A stretch of DNA of 64,000 nt from Vreelandella rituensis (GCF_003336665.1 NZ_QPIJ01000001.1:1-64000), one strand, 5' to 3'. Shown: positions 40,133 through 49,411, numbered from the stretch's first letter. The notes: generated by a model not told the origin, from the sequence alone. Program-made: numbers and translations.

Positions 40133-42028
40133 CTATTGCTGGTGAAGCCGGTTACGCCTGGCGCGGCTCATGGGCAGCTGCTGGCGCAGCTCTTCAACGG
40201 AGGTTCCCTCAAGGGCCTTGGCGTTTGCCTCTAGCCGCTCTCGGGTGCTGGTGTGACCGGAGGCAGTCGTGGCGGTTTTTTTCGCCGGGGCCATCAGACA
40301 ACGCTTATCGCGGTGGGCGGGGGTCATCTCCAGCAGGGTGTGCCGGTGAATGCCGAAATGGGGGTGAGGGTTGTCCTTGAGGTCATCGAAGGTATCTTCC
40401 GAGGGATTGGCGACTCGCGGCCACTGGTGAGCGTCGAGATGCGCCAGCACAACGTCCGGCACCGCAGCGGCAAACTGGGTGCGCGAGAGGGCCGTGTAAA
40501 GGCGGTGGATTGCACGGCGCCAGCTGCCCTTGATCGCCCATTGCTGAAAGAGGTGCGGCGGGGCCAAGTCCGGGTCGATCATCACCCGGGGAAACTCATG
40601 GCCTTTGGCGCGTATTACGGTGGTCAGGGTAATGTCACGCGCCGGTGGCGCTGACCAGTGCTTGAGCATGGCTTGCTGGCGCTGGTGATCGTCGCTGATC
40701 CAGCCCTGGATAATGTCGGGCAAGGTGGGCGTCAGGTGGTTGGCCACCAGATTGCACAGCGACATCCCCAGGGCGTCGTTGCGTTGCGAGGCATATTGAT
40801 GAGCGGCGTCCAGGCTGGCGCACTGGCGCACCCAGGGCGTCTGTATCGGTGGTGGCTGCTGGTGCATGGCATTTTGTTTAGGCGGCGCCCCCAGGCGTGC
40901 CAAATCCAGCAATAGCTGCACCGGGTAGCTCGATATCCCATCCACCCAGGCGATGCGTTTGTCCCAGCGGGTGGCTTCCAGGGCGGCCAGGAACAGCGAG
41001 GCGGGCTGATCGGCAATGTGGGTGTAGTGCAGGCCCTTTTCGAGCCAGGTGAAGCGTTGCTCGGCCCCGTGCAAGGAAGAGGTTCCAAGGCCTGTGATCC
41101 GGTTTTTATGCTGACTGCCGGCCTTGTGCGTAAGGGCATTGAGCACCCCGGCGACCGCGGGGCCGAAACGATAACTCTCGCCCATGAAAATGGTATCGGC
41201 GCGTTGATGCAGCGGGTGGCGCAACTGCTGGATGGCCAGATTGCCGGGGCGTAATGCCTGGAAGGGGTCGCCGAAGGTGATGATGCTCACCCGCTGGCGG
41301 GCGATGAAGTCCAGCAGGGCCTCGCTCGAATCCTGGGCTTCCTCCAGGATCACGATGTCATGCTTCCCCAGGGGCGAGAGGGTTATGCGTCGGTCGATCT
41401 TGTCGATGGTCACCGTTTCCGCCGTAGAGAGTGTCCAAAGCTTTATGATCGCGTCGAAAGTCAGCGGAAGGCTTTCCGGGTCACGGCTGGCCTGTGAGAA
41501 CCAGATGTCTCTAGCCACGCTCACGGCCTGCTTGCGGTCCATCTCGTGGTTGCGCCAGTCGGGATGCTGGGGGTCGGGATCGGGAAGGTGCATGGGTTCC
41601 GGGAAGCTGCCCTTGGTCTGGTAGAAGCGCGTCAGGATACCCAGGGCGCGTTCTATCTCAACCGAGGTGACGTGAGGGAAGCGCGCCTTGATCTGCTGGC
41701 GCGGAATCCCCCCGAGAACCGCCGGCGTCTTGAGCTTGTCCTTATGCGTCAGGCGCACATGTCGGACGGCCATCTCGTAAACCGTGCGGGCGGTGACGTT
41801 GGACGGCAGGGTCCCGCGAGCGCGGTCAACCACGTTGCGCGATTGCGCCAGAAACAGAATGTCAGCCTGGCCGGCTCGACGCCCGAACTCCACGATCACC
41901 AGGCTCTTGCCGCTGCCGGCTACCGCCGGGACGTTCACCAGGTGGCCCCCTTGCACGGCGCGCTCACCGTCGCCAAGTGGGCGGGTGATGTGCTCGATGA
42001 TGGCTTTTTGTTCCGTGCTTAGTTTCAT
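40133..42028 (-). CDS. UvrD/Rep-like superfamily 1 helicase
   Basis: 631 residues. Motif Q/I: LSTEQKAIIEHI then VPAVAGSGKS (Walker A). Walker B: IVILEEAQDS (DEAQ-like, with E for D). Motif III: ITFGDPFQALRPG. C-terminal motifs V/VI: TVIRAKGHEFPRV and HRLYTALSRTQ. A domain insertion between is rich in His/Gln and Pro. SF1A helicases of this small class unwind DNA from a single-stranded 3' overhang; several on mobile elements act in defence or recombination. The tail is basic (RARRNRLHQQ). Start ATG 42028 after AAGG. Confidence 0.8.
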   Translation of the reverse strand: MKLSTEQKAIIEHITRPLGDGERAVQGGHLVNVPAVAGSGKSLVIVEFGRRAGQADILFLAQSRNVVDRARGTLPSNVTARTVYEMAVRHVRLTHKDKLKTPAVLGGIPRQQIKARFPHVTSVEIERALGILTRFYQTKGSFPEPMHLPDPDPQHPDWRNHEMDRKQAVSVARDIWFSQASRDPESLPLTFDAIIKLWTLSTAETVTIDKIDRRITLSPLGKHDIVILEEAQDSSEALLDFIARQRVSIITFGDPFQALRPGNLAIQQLRHPLHQRADTIFMGESYRFGPAVAGVLNALTHKAGSQHKNRITGLGTSSLHGAEQRFTWLEKGLHYTHIADQPASLFLAALEATRWDKRIAWVDGISSYPVQLLLDLARLGAPPKQNAMHQQPPPIQTPWVRQCASLDAAHQYASQRNDALGMSLCNLVANHLTPTLPDIIQGWISDDHQRQQAMLKHWSAPPARDITLTTVIRAKGHEFPRVMIDPDLAPPHLFQQWAIKGSWRRAIHRLYTALSRTQFAAAVPDVVLAHLDAHQWPRVANPSEDTFDDLKDNPHPHFGIHRHTLLEMTPAHRDKRCLMAPAKKTATTASGHTSTRERLEANAKALEGTSVEELRQQLPMSRARRNRLHQQ

Positions 42029-42193
42029 GGCGACCTTTTTAAAGCGGGCTGCGGATGCGATGCCTGGCTTTCTTTCCTGTGGGTAGCTGCAGGATACCGA
42101 CAAGGGATGAATCACCGAAGCTTTCGTCACTTCATCTGCGCGATATATCCCAATGTTGAAGATGTTAATACAAGCGCTTCTGCATATTCTGAT

Positions 42194-42212
42194 GCTATAG
42201 TGACCCTATAGC
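42194..42212. promoter_or_regulatory. Dyad GCTATAG-N5-CTATAGC, candidate ArsR operator
   Basis: Exact 7-bp inverted repeat between the leftward helicase gene and the rightward ArsR gene. Size and position suit autoregulation by an ArsR dimer (inference). Part of the dyad could double as a -10 box. Confidence 0.55.
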
Positions 42213-42267
42213 TTTTGGCAACTTTACTGGCTGATGACCAAGCCATTCAAGAACAACAGGGGTGATC

Positions 42268-42591
42268 ATGAATAACAACGAAATACGCTATGCGACGGAT
42301 ATGGCAAGCGCCACGATGCGGGCGATTGGCAACGAAAAACGCCTATTGGTGATGATGGCCCTGGCCAGCCAGGGTGAACGCTATGTTGGCCAGCTGCAGG
42401 CATTTTTGGCAAAGGTCGGGGAGCCGCTGAGTCAGTCGGCGCTGTCCCAGCATCTCGCCATTCTCAGGGATGCCGAGGTGGTCAAGGTGCGCCGTGAATC
42501 CCAGGCGATCTTCTACAGTATCAATGAGAAGAGCGATGTGCGGGCCGTGCTGGAAGCCCTGGGCGTGCTTGGTTTGGCAAAGGACGTTTAG
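42268..42591 (+). CDS. ArsR-family transcription regulator
   Basis: 107 residues with a winged helix: ATMRAIGNEKRLLVMMAL, GEPLSQSALSQHLAILRDAEVVKVRRESQAIFYSI. The recognition helix SQSALSQHLAILRDA is typical. No clear metal-binding cysteine (CxC) is present, so it is not the classic arsenic sensor and may respond to sulfur species or redox like BigR/SoxR-type members. ATG 42268 with AGGGGTG. Confidence 0.85.
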   Translation: MNNNEIRYATDMASATMRAIGNEKRLLVMMALASQGERYVGQLQAFLAKVGEPLSQSALSQHLAILRDAEVVKVRRESQAIFYSINEKSDVRAVLEALGVLGLAKDV

Positions 42592-42896
42592 ACTGGCTTG
42601 CGCCAGACAATGCGAGCAGCCCGGTAGAGCTTGTGATGCATAAAGGTCAAGGGGGGATGGTGGCGCTGGTTATGGCGGGTAAGCCACACATCGACCAACA
42701 CCAGCGCCCCGATGAACGAGAAGGGCGCCATCAACCAGCCGGAAGGCCCCAGGGAATTGCCAAGATGGAAGGCGGTGCCAATGACCGCCGCAATCAGCAA
42801 CGGGCGGTAGACTGCGACCGGCAGGTGGCGGTATCCCAGGGCTGTTACCAGCATGACGCCCCCCAGGTAGAGCGGGTAAAGCGATGCGGCAGTCAT
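42588..42896 (-). CDS. Small membrane protein (102 aa)
   Basis: Three hydrophobic helices (residues 6-22, 28-45 and 50-70), then a His-rich basic tail (RHNQRHHPP). AGGAGCG lies before ATG 42896. Its stop overlaps the ArsR stop by four bases (convergent). An ATATGGG motif pair lies between this gene and the PP-loop gene, possibly serving both. Function unknown. Confidence 0.65.
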   Translation of the reverse strand: MTAASLYPLYLGGVMLVTALGYRHLPVAVYRPLLIAAVIGTAFHLGNSLGPSGWLMAPFSFIGALVLVDVWLTRHNQRHHPPLTFMHHKLYRAARIVWRKPV

Positions 42897-42983
42897 GGTG
42901 CGCTCCTGGTCCATATCATGTACCCCCAAGCATAGCGATTTCGCGGGTGGGGCGCCAAAGAGCGTTGCATCGATAGCGGAATA

Positions 42984-43019
42984 TACCCCATATATAGATT
43001 GAATGTTACCCATATATAA
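42984..43019. promoter_or_regulatory. Shared promoter element, paired direct half sites (copy j)
   Basis: TACCCCATATATAG and TTACCCATATATAA, two CCCATATATA half sites in the same orientation, 19-20 bases apart. They lie between divergent genes 42896 (leftward) and 43062 (rightward). The GGTTGC core is missing and the leader lacks CAACCGC. Confidence 0.5.
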
Positions 43020-43061
43020 AGTATCCTGTGTTTATCGCTCAACGACACACAGGTTCTCGCC

Positions 43062-44174
43062 ATGACTGTTTCCTCACACGCTTTCGATGACGCTTTCGTG
43101 ATCCCCGCCTTGCGCCAGCAGCTCGACATGCTGGGTGGGTTCGAGGCTAGCAACGACGAACAGAATGGCGTGTATTTCTCCGCGCCTGAGATCGACCTGA
43201 GCATCTATGACCGCATCGTTTTGGCATTTAGTGGCGGTAAAGACTCGATAGCTTGCCTGCTGCATCTAAAAGACCTCGGGGTGGACATTAGCCGTATCGA
43301 AATGTGGCACCACGACGTCGACGGTCGCGAAGGTAGCCAGTTGATGGACTGGACATTCATGGCCGACTACAACCGCAAGCTCGCTGATGCCTTCGGTATC
43401 CCGCTGTATTTTTCCTGGCTCCAGGGTGGCCTGGAGGGTGAGATGCTCAAGCAGAACGACTACAGCCAGCCGCACAAGGTCGAAACCCCTGAGGGGCTGA
43501 TCACGCTGGAGCGCGACACCAGCCGCACCAAGCCCAGCACCCGCCGACGCTTCCCCCAGCAGGCTGCATCCTTGGCCACCCGCTGGTGTTCGAGCGCTCT
43601 GAAAATTGACGTGGGCCGCCGTGCCCTGACCAACCAGAGCCGCTTCAACAATGGCAATACCCTTTTCATTACCGGTGAGCGTCGCGAGGAAAGCTCTGGC
43701 CGCGCCAAATACATGCAGTTCGAGCCGCATGCCTGTGATCGCCGTGGTGGTCGGCTGGCTCGCCGCGTCGACACTTGGCGGCCGGTTCTCCACTGGAATG
43801 AGGAGCGTGTTTGGGACGCCCTGCGCCGCCACGGTGTGATCGCACCGGTGCCATACCGCCTGAGCTGGTCACGCTCAAGTTGCATGACGTGCATCTTCAA
43901 CAGCCCGCGTATATGGGCCACCATCAACCAGTATTTCCCCGAGCGCACGCGCATGATCGCCGATTACGAGCGCGAGTTCGACAGCACCATCAGCCGCAAC
44001 CGGATCAATGTCGTGGATCTGGCCAGCCAGGCGCAGCCCATGGAGATAGACGACCTTGAGGCGCTGGAGCAGGCGGGGCGCAGCGAGTACAGCTTGCCGG
44101 TGCTACTGGAAGAAGGGCAACGCTGGGTAATGCCGGCCGGTGCCTTTGGCAAAGAGGGCTGCGGGGCGGTGTAG
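43062..44174 (+). CDS. PAPS-reductase/PP-loop family protein
   Basis: 370 residues. The PP-loop SGGKDS is at about residue 58 (LAFSGGKDSIACLLHL), followed by WHHDVDGREGS. Later cysteines in RWCSSALKI and SSCMTCIFNSP could bind a cluster. The family includes PAPS/APS reductases, DndC/SspD sulfur-incorporation proteins for DNA phosphorothioation, and adenylating enzymes. No cys or dnd genes are nearby, so which reaction occurs is open. It has a pair of ATATGGG sites upstream. Phage and plasmid copies of this size are common. Confidence 0.75.
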   Translation: MTVSSHAFDDAFVIPALRQQLDMLGGFEASNDEQNGVYFSAPEIDLSIYDRIVLAFSGGKDSIACLLHLKDLGVDISRIEMWHHDVDGREGSQLMDWTFMADYNRKLADAFGIPLYFSWLQGGLEGEMLKQNDYSQPHKVETPEGLITLERDTSRTKPSTRRRFPQQAASLATRWCSSALKIDVGRRALTNQSRFNNGNTLFITGERREESSGRAKYMQFEPHACDRRGGRLARRVDTWRPVLHWNEERVWDALRRHGVIAPVPYRLSWSRSSCMTCIFNSPRIWATINQYFPERTRMIADYEREFDSTISRNRINVVDLASQAQPMEIDDLEALEQAGRSEYSLPVLLEEGQRWVMPAGAFGKEGCGAV

Positions 44175-44266
44175 GCCGCCCAGGGGCGGGGCGCGAGCCC
44201 CGTCACCCCAGGTAACTCCGATGAGCGAAACCAAACCAGCAAGATTTAATCAGCGAGGCAACGACC

Positions 44267-44464
44267 ATGACGACAGCAAAAAAAATCCACGCGCAGGGCG
44301 GCTACGAATTCTTTGCACGCTTTGATCAGGAAGCCGAGGTCTACGAGATTTTCACCGAAGAGGAATGCGAGGGGTATATCGGCGTGGCCGATGGCCTGGC
44401 GGATGCCAAGGAAGTGGCCAAGGCGCACGCCGCTGAAATGGCTGGGATAGACGGCAGGGAGTGA
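44267..44464 (+). CDS. Small hypothetical protein (65 aa)
   Basis: ATG 44267 with GAGG eight bases upstream. Acidic, with EGYIGVADGLADAKEVAKAHAAE as a helix. No family recognised. It follows the PP-loop gene in the same direction. Confidence 0.5.
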   Translation: MTTAKKIHAQGGYEFFARFDQEAEVYEIFTEEECEGYIGVADGLADAKEVAKAHAAEMAGIDGRE

Positions 44465-44956
44465 CCCCAGAAGCCAGAGAAGTACCCAGGGCGGCCAAGC
44501 TGCCCTGCTCCCACCCAACCCCCAGATTGATGCCGCTTAGCCCCAGGAGGGCGTCTGTAGGGGGTTTCACACCGGCTGGGTTGTGGAGGCCGGCGCCATC
44601 AATGTCGAAACTGTCAAGATTAACCCTGTCTGGCGCATTGCCGGTTAAGCCATGACTGTCGATGTGGCCAGCAAAGGGCAATTGAAAAAAGGTATTATGA
44701 TAGAGGGATCGAATGTATTTAGGTTCTTTGAGTTTCTATCCGATCAAACTACTCGGACGGCGGCCACGCCATGAAAATCTCTTTGTTAGTTTTTCTGTAG
44801 CAGCCACCACGATAGCTACCTATTTTTCCGGTCTCAGACAAGGGCGAACTCGATCAAGACACTCTCCGGGAAGGGTTAAAGGAGTGGGTAGATAAATTCA
44901 ATGAAAGATGGTCAACAATGCTATTCGCCTGGGCAGGGTTGAAATGTTGACAGATA
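44465..44956 (+). other. Gene-poor flank left of the IS1380 element
   Basis: About 490 bases with only fragments: an in-frame tail NVETVKINPVWRIAG ending near 44650, and a 40-codon frame 44652-44774 without a good ribosome site. Probably decayed sequence. The last five bases, AGATA, are the target duplication of the element. Confidence 0.35.
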
Positions 44957-46638
44957 CCTGAATCCGTGAGACTGACCCCCTGCAGTACTTCTAACCCCCT
45001 GATCTTCATGGCAAGATAGCGGGCATCGCCATTCACCCAGACAGTTCCATGCCCAACATCAAGTTCCGCACCAGTCGCCGCACCCTCACCAGTCACGCCG
45101 GGCTATCCATCATCGGGCAGTGCGTCGAGATCGCGGGTGTCGACAGTATCGACAGCCGCTTCCCCACCACGCTGGGCATGCGCACCAGCGACGTGGTCAA
45201 GAGCTACCTGGGCCTGTTGTGTCTGGGCATGAGCGACTATGACGCCATCGAAAACGTCCGCCGCGACAAGCCCTTCCAACAACTGCTGACCCTGCAGAAG
45301 GTGCCGAGCACGGCGACGCTGCGACAGCGGCTGGACAAACTCGCCGCCAACGACCTGCAGACGCACACCGCCAACTGGTCCACGACGCTGCTGTCATTGG
45401 CGGAGGCACCGATCACCGCCGAGACGACGCATGTCTGCCTGGACATCGACACCTTCGTCATGGACAACAGCAACTCAAAGAAGGAAGGCGTTTCGCGGAC
45501 CTACAAGAAGGTCGACGGCTACACCCCGATCGCCGCCTATCTGGGTAATGAAGGGTGGTGTCTGGGCCTGGAGCTGCGTCCCGGCAAGCAGCACACCATG
45601 AAGGAGAGCAACGCTTTCCTGGAGCGGGTGCTGCCCCGCGCCCAAGGCCTGACCGATCAGCCCATCCTGCTGCGTGAAGACAGCGGCTTCGACAGCCAGG
45701 CACATCTGGCGCTTCTCGAACAGCAGCGCCAGGCCTTTGCCGACGAGGGGCGCAGGCTCGACTATGTCGTCAAATGGAACCCGCGCGGCTCGGCCACGGC
45801 CGATCAGGACACCTGGCGGGCAGTGGCGGCGGACTATTGGGAAGAGCTGCGCCCTGGCAAACGCCAGGCGCTGTGGGCACAGACTGTCTCAGTCCGTGAC
45901 GACAACAAGGTCGAATACATCGTCAAGCGCATGATGCGCCTGGTGGAGCGTACCGCCGATCGCGATGGCCAGCTGCTGCTCGAACCGGCGTATGAGCTGG
46001 AAGGCTGGTGGACCAGCCTGGATGAGTCGCCGGAGGCGGTGATCAAGCGCTATCAGGCGCATGCCACCCACGAGCAGTTCCATAGCGAGATCAAGACCGA
46101 TCTTGACCTGGAGCGGCTACCGTCGGGCAAGTTCTCCACCAACGATCTGATCCTGCATCTTGCCCAGCTGGCCTACAACATCCTGCGATTGATGGGACAG
46201 CTGGGCATGACCGGCGAGCTAAGCCCGGTCCGCCATCCCGCCAAGCGGCGCCGGCTACGGACGGTGTTGCAGGAGTTGGTGCATCGTGCGGCTCTCGTGA
46301 TTCACAAGGCGCGACAGATCATCCTCGACTTCGGGCAGGACATTGGGCGCATGACGGTGTTGAAAACCCTGCGACGTCGCCTGCGCTATCCGCGAGGAAC
46401 GCCATGCTGATCGCCTGTCGGATAAAGCCACCCAGCAGAGGGCTGATGGTCACCAGCGGCCAGCATCACCGAGCCCGGCGGATAGAAATGCCTGACAAAA
46501 TGGGGCATCGCCGCCGGCCGACGCAGCAAGGGTCGGCCATGGCCAACATGCATTCGGCGATTGAGGCGGGATCGGAGGTCAAAAAATGCTCGCTGGCGGT
46601 GATAGGGAAAGTGTCGGCGCCGGCTTCACGGATTCAGG
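44957..46638 (+). mobile_element. Complete IS1380-family insertion sequence with 5-bp target duplication
   Basis: 1682 bp. Terminal inverted repeats CCTGAATCCGTGA (44957-44969) and TCACGGATTCAGG (46626-46638) are exact over 13 bp. AGATA occurs directly before (44952-44956) and directly after (46639-46643). The size fits IS1380 elements. Intact ends and duplication indicate a recent transposition. Confidence 0.9.
45049..46410 (+). CDS. IS1380-family transposase
   Basis: 453 residues, full length. DDE-type transposase with the family layout: N-terminal helical DNA-binding part, then TTHVCLDIDTFVMD (first catalytic Asp), ILLREDSGFDSQ (second acidic residue) and the conserved YQAHATHEQFHSEIKTDLD segment, whose Glu is the third catalytic residue. 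No frameshift, so the protein should be active. The start ATG 45049 lies 80 bases inside the left repeat. Confidence 0.9.
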   Translation: MPNIKFRTSRRTLTSHAGLSIIGQCVEIAGVDSIDSRFPTTLGMRTSDVVKSYLGLLCLGMSDYDAIENVRRDKPFQQLLTLQKVPSTATLRQRLDKLAANDLQTHTANWSTTLLSLAEAPITAETTHVCLDIDTFVMDNSNSKKEGVSRTYKKVDGYTPIAAYLGNEGWCLGLELRPGKQHTMKESNAFLERVLPRAQGLTDQPILLREDSGFDSQAHLALLEQQRQAFADEGRRLDYVVKWNPRGSATADQDTWRAVAADYWEELRPGKRQALWAQTVSVRDDNKVEYIVKRMMRLVERTADRDGQLLLEPAYELEGWWTSLDESPEAVIKRYQAHATHEQFHSEIKTDLDLERLPSGKFSTNDLILHLAQLAYNILRLMGQLGMTGELSPVRHPAKRRRLRTVLQELVHRAALVIHKARQIILDFGQDIGRMTVLKTLRRRLRYPRGTPC

Positions 46639-46643
46639 AGATA

Positions 46644-47036
46644 GGCACATCCTGACCCACTACACCATTACGGCTTATCTCGAAACCGTGTTGGATAGGG
46701 ATCTGATCATGCTCGATTTAAAAGCCGTGGTGAGGAAGGAAATATGCTCCAGCAAAGGGATTGATTACCTTCGGCGCTGGATCACGTATACCGCCTCCTA
46801 TTCGGGCTCGGCTGACGTTCAAATAGGACAGTCTGATGTCACTAATGCTAGCTGCCAGCAAGCTGAGGCAGCTGAGAGTTAATCTAAACATGTTGTGACA
46901 TGGCGTATTGCTATCGGTACTGGTGGGGGGTGACCCTATCGGAATCGAGATAACCTCCTTCAGAAGCAGCCGTCCCTAAACAGATTACGACTTGAAGATG
47001 GCTGCTGGGATGTGTGTCTCGTTATTTTGGGACGAG
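46644..47036 (+). other. Flank right of the IS1380 element
   Basis: A 98-codon frame begins inside the IS (46586) and its later part (LDLKAVVRKEICSSKGIDYLRRW) might be a remnant of a gene cut by the insertion, but no start or partner on the left side matches. At 46928-46970 lies one copy of a degenerate 41-bp repeat shared with 47544-47584. Confidence 0.35.
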
Positions 47037-47405
47037 TTAAGTTTCTGACAGATCACTGCTATTAGAGTCCTTTTGGAAGTCAAGGGCACCTGCACGCTGT
47101 TGGGCTTTGAGCAGGTTGATGGTTTCGTTGCCGTTTGTCTTTGAAATGAAGATTAAGTCGCAAGAATTGATGTAGATAGAATTCAAGATACCGAAGAATA
47201 TACCTATCAAGAGAAGGGTTGCGATCGCCATGGAGGCACTTCCCCATATCGGGAAGTGGGGAGTGATGCCGAAACTGGAAGGTATTGCTGCGGAGGCTTG
47301 CCAAGCAAAGATAATGACAGCTCCAGACAGGAAGACTATCGCTACCCATATTTTGAAAATCCAGGCTTCCCATTTTTCACGGTTAGGGCATAAAAAATTA
47401 TTCAC
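47037..47405 (-). CDS. Small two-helix membrane protein (122 aa)
   Basis: Helices at about residues 17-38 (IWVAIVFLSGAVIIFAW) and 52-75 (SASMAIATLLLIGIFFGIL), with polar ends; the C-terminus is probably cytoplasmic with a KAQQRAGALDFQK segment. ATG 47405 has GGAGG upstream. AT-rich promoter region. Function unknown. Confidence 0.6.
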   Translation of the reverse strand: MNNFLCPNREKWEAWIFKIWVAIVFLSGAVIIFAWQASAAIPSSFGITPHFPIWGSASMAIATLLLIGIFFGILNSIYINSCDLIFISKTNGNETINLLKAQQRAGALDFQKDSNSSDLSET

Positions 47406-47605
47406 GACCGGCCTCCATGCGAATATAAAATAGTATCTTTACTATGATACTACAATATATAGAAAGGATGTTTCGTAAGCAAAGCTAAAGGCCAATCTGT
47501 AGTGCTTGGAAACTAGCCATATGATTGCTCCTTCTTTGCGGGTGTGACTCCATCGGAATCGAGAGGGCCTGCGTCAGCAGCAGGCCTCAGTCTGCCGAGT
47601 GCTCT

Positions 47606-48382
47606 CTACCGCGTGTGCTTCAAGGTCATCGCGAGATAGCCAAGCTGGGTATCGACCCTGTAACGCGCCAGCAAGGCCTCGGCTGACTCGAATGACTCTT
47701 CTTGCTTGCCGATGACCGCCTTCAATCCGGCAACGGTATCCATCAGGGCGTTGAGTTTGGCTTGCAGCGAGGAAGAAAACTGTTCGCGCTGCGGCCAGAA
47801 CCGCTCGAGAAATGCCAGATCCACACAGGCCCAGTCGTCGGGTAACGGCTCCCCGGTTTCCGTGCAAACGTCTTCGATCGCGCTCTTGAGCACGCTCGCG
47901 TTCCTTCCCCACTGAGAGAGTGCCAGGGCTTGTGCCTGGGACTCGAGAGTTGCACGTGACGCGGCAAGGTAGGCCACTTGTGTCAAGGCCTCGGCATGGG
48001 GGTCCCTCGAGCTATCCGGGGGTGCGGGCTGGGCTGGCGCGGGTGCATTGCCCTGGGCCGCGACGTCCGCCTGGGCTTTGGCGACGTTCCAGCACTTGTG
48101 TCCGTCCTCCCGGGCGACAAGCTCCAGGCATTGGGTATGCGACAAGTCGGCGCTATGGAGATCCACCAAAGCATGACGCAAATGCTTGGCTCGCGCCTTG
48201 AGGTGACCGACCCCGGCTGGGCCGTTGGCGTCAGTCCCGCCACTGGGGGCATCCTCAAGGGTGACAAGCTCTATGCATTGGGGGAAGGAGAGCGCCAGGT
48301 GGTGCCGCTCCGCTAAGGCGAAGCGTAAGTGCTGGGCGCGGGGGTTGGTGCGATCGACGCGAGTGGCGTATTCAGCAGTCAT
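47606..48382 (-). CDS. Protein with two glyoxalase-related (PF20066-like) N-terminal units
   Basis: 258 residues. Two tandem segments, RAQHLRFALAERHHLALSF and KARAKHLRHALVDLHSADLSHTQCLELVAREDGHKCW, match the small glyoxalase-related domain (A-K-x-LR-x-L...S-HSQ-x-LELVA-x-x-G-x-xW). A Pro/Ala linker leads to a helical C-terminal half rich in Gln and Leu. Domains of this kind occur on plasmid proteins, often near toxin-antitoxin or transfer genes. Start ATG 48382 with GAGG. Confidence 0.65.
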   Translation of the reverse strand: MTAEYATRVDRTNPRAQHLRFALAERHHLALSFPQCIELVTLEDAPSGGTDANGPAGVGHLKARAKHLRHALVDLHSADLSHTQCLELVAREDGHKCWNVAKAQADVAAQGNAPAPAQPAPPDSSRDPHAEALTQVAYLAASRATLESQAQALALSQWGRNASVLKSAIEDVCTETGEPLPDDWACVDLAFLERFWPQREQFSSSLQAKLNALMDTVAGLKAVIGKQEESFESAEALLARYRVDTQLGYLAMTLKHTR

Positions 48383-48681
48383 GAAAACCTCGTTTTGGCT
48401 TGTGAAGTCACGTTGCTCCCGTTGACGCGCTCGGCCACGAAGTTAGTAGCGAGGTTGCTGAGATCACATTTGCCGTGCGGGAAGTGCCGCTGGGAGCTGC
48501 CGGTTGTGATCGACCAACGCCAGCCTAAAAGCAAACGACGGGGGTGGCAAGCGATAAACAGATTGTTCAGGGATACCTACGCACGTTCTAAAAAAGGTAC
48601 AATGGTGTAGGTATCGGAAAGAGTGCCTAATACTAAAACCATTCGATCGGCAGGGCTGGTCGTGCAAGAGGAACCGTTGAG
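48383..48681 (+). other. Intergenic region before the outer-membrane gene
   Basis: About 300 bases. A rightward 93-codon frame (48329-48610) covers part of it, with CGKCRWELPVVIDQRQPK in the middle, but it starts inside the opposite gene without a ribosome site; perhaps a remnant. The promoter of 48682 probably lies near 48590-48640. Confidence 0.35.
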
Positions 48682-49356
48682 ATGAAGAAGACGTTGATTG
48701 CCGCGAGCGTAGCTGCCGCACTGATGCTGGTCGCCACTGGCGCTCAGGCGTTCGAGGACAAGGTGTCTGTCGGCGCTGTTGGCGGCACTACCGGGGTGGG
48801 TGCGGACGTTAGCTGGCGCTTTCACAAGAATTTCGGGGTGACCGCTCGCTATACGGGTGGGTTCTCCTTCGATACCGACTACGACACCGATGAAGCCGTT
48901 TACGATGCGGATCTGGATATCAGTGTCGGCAGCCTGCATTTCAACTTGCATCCCTTCGGCGGCGGCTTCTACCTGGCGGCAGGGGCGGCTTTTCCGGATA
49001 TCGAGTCTAACGCAACGGGGACTCCCAAGGCCGGCGCCGAGTATGATTTCAACGGCCAGCGGTATTCTGCTGCGGATGTCGGCAGCCTGAATGGCCAGAT
49101 CACGATCGCCGATGGCGTTCAGCCATACTTCGGGATGGGCTGGCGCTCCACCCATACCAACGGCTTCGAGCTGTTCTCCGAGGTGGGCGTGTTCCCGACC
49201 AGCATCGACGTGGCACTGTCGACTTCCAATAATTACGAAGGCCAGAATGCCGAGTTCTACGAGGATCTGCGCCAGGAAGAACGTAACCTGAAAGACGATG
49301 CGGATGCCTTCTCGGTTTACCCCGTCTGGATGATCGGGGTTTCCTACACGTTTTAA
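48682..49356 (+). CDS. Outer-membrane beta-barrel protein
   Basis: 224 residues. The signal peptide MKKTLIAASVAAALML...GAQA is cleaved before FEDKVSVG. The mature chain has alternating strands (VSWRFHKNFGVTARYTGG; GSLHFNLHPFGGGFYLAAGAAF; QPYFGMGWR; FSVYPVWMIGVSYTF) and ends with Phe, the C-terminal signature recognised by the BAM complex. Size and eight-strand pattern resemble OmpW/OmpA-type small barrels. AGAGGA nine bases before the ATG, and a terminator after the stop. Ligand or partner unknown. Confidence 0.8.
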   Translation: MKKTLIAASVAAALMLVATGAQAFEDKVSVGAVGGTTGVGADVSWRFHKNFGVTARYTGGFSFDTDYDTDEAVYDADLDISVGSLHFNLHPFGGGFYLAAGAAFPDIESNATGTPKAGAEYDFNGQRYSAADVGSLNGQITIADGVQPYFGMGWRSTHTNGFELFSEVGVFPTSIDVALSTSNNYEGQNAEFYEDLRQEERNLKDDADAFSVYPVWMIGVSYTF

Positions 49357-49364
49357 TCACCGCT

Positions 49365-49394
49365 AGGCCGCTTCTGTATTAAGCGGCCTTTTTT
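49365..49394 (+). terminator. Terminator after the outer-membrane protein gene
   Basis: AGGCCGCTT pairs with AAGCGGCCT, seven-base loop, followed by TTTTT. Confidence 0.85.
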
Positions 49395-49411
49395 GGATGG
49401 AAGTAGTGCTT

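Noticed and set aside
44652..44774. 40-codon frame left of the IS1380 element
   Set aside because: No ribosome site and no recognisable features; the surrounding sequence looks decayed.
48329..48610. 93-codon rightward frame containing CGKCRWELPVVIDQ
   Set aside because: It begins inside the opposite gene, has no ribosome site, and only its later part looks protein-like; at most a remnant.
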